Part shown: piece after piece, positions 59,864 through 64,000 of the stretch
Layout of the letters: each line of letters opens with the position of its first letter
How positions within the stretch are numbered: the first letter of the stretch is position 1
Position numbers and translations under genes: made by a program
Notes under the pieces: model-generated
Seen by the model: only the letters and a program-made list of their open reading frames with translations
Told to the model about the DNA's origin: nothing
The model's database searches: none
NCBI GenBank assembly: GCA_905182995.1
Contig: CAJJDP010000029.1
Span: 310,001 to 374,000 of the forward strand
Direction: 5' to 3'
Length of the DNA stretch: 64,000 nucleotides
DNA from: Paramecium octaurelia
Lineage: Eukaryota > Ciliophora > Oligohymenophorea > Peniculida > Parameciidae

Positions 59864-61298
59864 TCATTGATCCATGTCGATCATTTTCAAAACTGTTCTA
59901 ACATGTTCATTGTCATCATTATTTTATTTCTCATCTACCACTGAATTCGATTTCTTTCTCATTAGATCCTTCAAATCCTTTAATTCATCTGAATCTAAAA
60001 ATCAATCTGATTAAGTTTTACCTGTTCTTTCTTAAATTGATATTAAGGTAGTTTAATAATGTTATCCTTTGACATTTTATTTGCCCTCATCAGAATCCTG
60101 ATCATACTAAAAACTATTTTGTAAGTTGTGTCCCAACCAGTGTTAATCACTGCCACATAACTTTTAGTAACTAGGTGTGCTACTCCCATTTCTTTGTGAA
60201 GTCAACAAACTGTGATCCCTCACTTTGAATGTATTTTAAACTATTCGATTTCTGGGAACTATCTTAAACACTCTAAATTATGATAATTGATCGATCTATC
60301 TATTAAGTTTATTCGATATTAATACCTTTTTTCTTAGTTATTATGATAAAATGAACAATCAGTTTTTGAACAGTTTTGATTTATACATTATTTTGTTCTA
60401 AACAACATGGGATGATATTCTAATTCTTTCCATCCATGACATTTCCCACAATTAAACCCATCTTAGCATCCATTGTAGTATTCTAAAATGTATTCAGCAG
60501 TGTTCCAACTTGGACATGGAATTGGATGATATTAATAAATTTAAGGTTTCCTTCTAAAGTCTTGCCAATTATGAGCATAAACACAGAGTGCTTTATCGTG
60601 TTATGTAAGGTTGAAGGGACACCAAACTGTTTTGTAGTAGAACATAAAGAAATCATCGTCATATTCAAGGTTATGGATTAATTCTATAACAATATCTGTT
60701 TCAGAATGTGCGAAAGAGCAAAATTTTCCATAATCACATTAAGAAATATTGTGAGGGTAGTAAGAACAGAATTTTGTCTTGTAATTATCTGCTCTATATA
60801 GTTACTCCACTCTATTGTGAGCTTTATTACAATTGTCTGCATATGGACATTGTTGATTACTTTCAATGTATGTACATAATTCAGCTGAGTACTAGACATT
60901 AATTCTAATTTTATATTTTAATTAATACCTTTTTCGATCCTTAGCATTGTGATAAAATGGGCAATGCTTGTGACTGTGATTTCCAGGAATTTTGCAAGGT
61001 TGAATTTTAAAGAAATTGAGATCTAAGTGTTCCACTTAATAACAAGACTGAATGGGCTATGAAAAATTCAAATTATAATGGGTCACATCAGTTGTATCTA
61101 CTATATTTGTATTGATTTACCTGTGTCACTCAATTTTGCATTTCTTTCTGATTTTTGAGTACTGTTCATACTCAACATTCCTTTTGGTACTTGCGGCATT
61201 TGTAGCTACTGTGATCGGCAATTTCGGTTATTGTTTTACTTGTCCCCATTATTGTATCTCTTTAAAGCTTTTCGTAATTAGTCTTATGGAGTATGCAT
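59864..61298 (-). CDS. multi-CCCH zinc finger protein (Unkempt/RR-TZF type)
   Basis: Five exons encode 444 residues; introns are 61098-61120, 60905-60928, 60300-60325 and 59995-60021. Several CCCH fingers are visible from residue about 85: FKIQPCKIPGNHSHKHCPFYH, ELCTYIESNQQCPYADNC followed by KAH, TKFCSYYPHNISQCDYG followed by FCSFAH, then VWCPFNL with CVYAH and further Cys/His sets to about residue 310. The order recalls Unkempt and plant RR-TZF proteins, which bind mRNA and repress translation. The C-terminal 130 residues are Ser, Asn and Gln-rich. It is probably a cytoplasmic RNA-binding regulator. Confidence 0.85.
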
Positions 61299-61838
61299 AT
61301 TTATTTATTAATTTCTTAATGACGAATTCTTGTATTTATATTAAATCATGAGATGAAACATTTTTCAACGATGATTCAATAAAATTATTTACAATTATAA
61401 TTTCTCAGAACGTCATAGTCCATACTATAACCTATAAAACTAAAATCAATATCATAATATTATGATATTCTGATATATTTCCAAAATAGAATTACTTAGT
61501 AGAGAATAGACCCTCATTAATAATGTTGAATAATTGTCAAAACATTACATGAAATAATTAAAGGTTTCAGTGCAAGACCATATTATTATAAATTTTTCTA
61601 TATTTTTTCTACATAGATTATTATGATTAATTTTGACCATCAATCTGAAATCCATCAGAACTTCCATAAATATCTCAGCTTTCTTTATAGGTTCTTAATA
61701 TTACGGAAGGAAGATGAATATGCTTGTAAAACTTAAAAAAACTATTCAAAATGATTAAAATCTCTCATATGAATATTTATATAGCAGTTAACAATTGAGT
61801 ATATAATTTCATTAATTTCAAATTCAAATTTATCAAAC
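61299..61838. other. divergent intergenic region
   Basis: About 540 AT-rich bases between the divergent starts of the CCCH gene and the GBP-like gene. It must hold both promoters. No additional feature was found. Confidence 0.6.
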
Positions 61839-64000
61839 ATGAAGAAATCCTTTAGAGAAGAGGCCATGCCTTTAATTTTTTACTCTTAGGAAACATAAAG
61901 TAAATTTTACTATACTACAAAAAGCTTACCAAGTAAACCCTGATGCAATAGAGATTATAAAAAACATTCCAGCTCCTATAGGAATTGTGGGTGTAGCTGG
62001 AATGTATAGAACAGGGAAATCGTACTTGTTGAATAGGATGCTGCTCAATAGATCTGATGGTTTTGGAGTAGGTCCAACTGTGTTGCCATGTACAAAAGGA
62101 CTCTGGATGTGGGGTAAACCACTCCTTGGATAGACGAGTGATGGTGAAAGTTGCTCAATATTGGTTGTTGATAGTGAAGGACTCGGTGCTCCTGATGAGG
62201 ATTCAACTCACGATATCAGAATATTTTCATTAACTATACTTTTAACTTCCTGCTTTATTTATAATTCTGTTGGCAGCATCGATGAAAATGCCCTCCAAAA
62301 CTTGAGTTTGGTTGTTAATCTTACCAAAAACATCCAACTCAAAAGGTAATACAACATTAATAAACTTTTAGTGGTTAATCGACTACAGATCTTGAAGATT
62401 TATCGCAATACTTTCCATAATTCTATTGGGTTGTTCGAGATTTCACTCTTTAATTAGTTGATCGAAACAATGAACAAATAACCTCCAAAGATTATTTAGA
62501 AAATGCATTAACTATTCAAAAAGGAGCATCAGATGGGATTGACTAAAAAAATAAAATTAGAAAATTGCTCTCTGCTTTTTTCAAAGACAGAGATTGCATC
62601 ACCTTAGTAAGACCTTTAACAAAAGAAAGCAGTCTCCAAAACTTAGAGAACTTAGAATTTGATAAGTTGAGACCTGAATTCTTTGAATAAGTCATTAATC
62701 TAAGAAAGAAGATATTGAATAGAATTAGACCCAAAACAATGAATGGCAAAACTCTTTCTGGCCAGATGTATTGCGATCTTGTTAAATCATATGTTACTGC
62801 CATTAACAATGGAGCAGTTCCAGCTATTGAATCAGCCTGGACCTATATTTGTAAAAATGAATGCCAAAAGGCAGTAGCTGAGGCATTTGACACCTACGAA
62901 TAAATCCTGAAAGAAAATCTTCATAATAGATTTCCAATTTCCAATGAAGACTTAAAAGCCTTCAACAGAAGTCTTAAGGAACAGGCATTCGCTTTATTTA
63001 AGAAAAAGTGTGTAGGAGAATATGAAGAATTCAAGAATGAATTATCAAAACGCATTAAAAATAGATTTGCTGCAGTTAAATAAGAAAATGATAGAGAAGG
63101 TTCAAGAATGTGCTCATAATTTATTTAACAAGAATTCTAACCAATTGATAGAAAACTGAAACTAGGAGAGTATCGATCCTTTGGCGAGTATGAGAAGGAC
63201 ATCAAAATGTTCTATAATTTCTTTATTGAAAATGGTCCAAGAGTGGGAACCAGAAATCAAATTATACTAGAATTTCTTTAGAGAGCCTTAATTGAAGGAT
63301 CTAATCTGTTTATCAGATAATATTCTTAAGAAACTGAGATGATGAAGAATGTGGCTTAGGAAACTTAAAAGAAGCTAGAATAAGAATTAAAAGAGGCTAG
63401 ACAAGATGGCTTAAAAGATAAGAATAATCTTTTAATGAAATTAGCTTAGATTGAGAGTGAGAAGACTGAAATTGAATTGAGAGAATAAGTGGCTAGAGAT
63501 AATTTGGAAGAACTTAAAATTTAAAAGGATTAGGTTGAAAGAGATTTAAAACTTGAGTCTGAAAATGAAAAAAATGAATTGATGAGACAAATTTAAGAAT
63601 TAAAAGGTTAAGTGTTGAAGGCTGAAGAATTTAATAAGGATTTAGAAAGAACAACACTTTTTGGCAATTCTGAATTTGAAAAAGAAAGAGCCTTATTAGA
63701 ATAAAAGATTACATTCTTTGAAAAATTAGTAAATGAAATGAATGCTAAAGAAATAGATTATTAAAATGAAATTAAAAATTTAAGAAAAGAATATTCTTTG
63801 CAATCAAAAGATTAGTAAAGTAAAGCAGACTAATCGGTTCGACAATTACAATAGAAACTAAATGACATGCAAGAGAAATTGAATGAGATGGAGAATGAAT
63901 TAGTTGAAAAAGAAACTAATTTTGAAAATGATTTTAAGAAATTTGAACACAAGGAGAGAAGTCTGACAAAATAAAACTTAGAGTTAAATGAATAAATATA
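61839..64000 (+). CDS. guanylate-binding-protein-type GTPase, 3' truncated by window
   Basis: Three exons cover at least 703 residues and the frame is still open at the window end. Introns are 61900-61924 (AAG end) and 62346-62371. The GTPase domain has the P-loop GVAGMYRTGKSYLLN near residue 45, then TKGLWMWG, VVDSEGLGAPD (switch II region) and VVRDFTL, the GBP-specific replacement for the guanine-binding NKxD motif. A helical domain follows from about 300 and a very long coiled coil from about 510. GBPs oligomerise on GTP hydrolysis and act on membranes; in animals many work in defence against intracellular microbes. In a ciliate the role is unknown. Confidence 0.93.

Noticed and set aside
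1..64000. tRNA, rRNA, CRISPR array, insertion sequence or viral gene
   Set aside because: Reading the gaps between genes on both strands, I saw no cloverleaf sequences, regularly spaced repeats, transposase or viral motifs. A covariance-model search would be the proper test.

Overview
This window looks like macronuclear DNA of a Paramecium-type ciliate. Three things in the sequence say so. Almost every gene reads through in-frame TAA and TAG (as Gln) and stops only at TGA. Nearly all genes are interrupted by tiny introns of about 20-31 nt, mostly GTA...TAG. The DNA is very AT-rich with short gaps between genes. With the standard code the window seems to hold only fragments; with TGA as the only stop and the tiny introns removed, about 45 genes or gene remnants assemble, and their exon lengths sum to whole codons. 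Two trichocyst matrix protein genes and an alveolin gene fit a ciliate with extrusomes and cortical alveoli.

Layout. 1-4566: a 3' gene fragment, an LRR-ankyrin gene and a TPR-like gene, separated by only 18-23 nt. 4625-10379: a dual-specificity phosphatase, a class I glutamine amidotransferase with a long N-terminal extension, an MPPED-type phosphoesterase, and a VHS / coiled-coil / adaptin-appendage protein. 10776-16742: alveolin, cyclin, a basic protein, a small TIM chaperone and a coiled-coil protein, with AT-rich spacers. 17319-20046 is gene-poor and seems to hold remnants. 20047-24738: RING protein, trichocyst matrix protein, acidic protein, aquaporin, coiled-coil protein. 25356-28911: acyl-CoA oxidase, ribosomal protein uS15 and a frameshifted pseudogene. 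28992-34970: membrane protein, F-BAR/PH protein, B-box-like/WD40 protein, helical-repeat protein. 35271-38005: ribosomal protein uS8, a broken gene and a second trichocyst matrix protein.

38500-49765: a delta-COP lacking its C-terminal domain, a probable mitochondrial protein, a sirtuin, a beta-adaptin without appendage, a long coiled-coil protein with a Gln tract written in TAA/TAG, an unknown gene, ribosomal protein uL2 and an HROB-like OB-fold protein. 49769-52473 is a perfect 1352-nt direct repeat split by a single N, most simply an unmerged assembly overlap. 52245-61298: IQ/DH/PH/PX-type RhoGEF, two unrecognised genes, a TIP30-like reductase, a tail-anchored TPR protein and a multi-CCCH zinc-finger protein. 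61839-64000: the 5' part of a guanylate-binding-protein-type GTPase that runs off the window.

Several genes share a vesicle-coat or membrane-trafficking theme (VHS/appendage protein, beta-adaptin, delta-COP, F-BAR protein, RhoGEF, longin-type domain), but they are scattered on both strands and nothing shows they form one system. No tRNA, rRNA, CRISPR array or transposon was recognised. I found no convincing new multi-gene system; the most unusual points are domain architectures, missing domains, extremely short divergent promoters and the assembly join.
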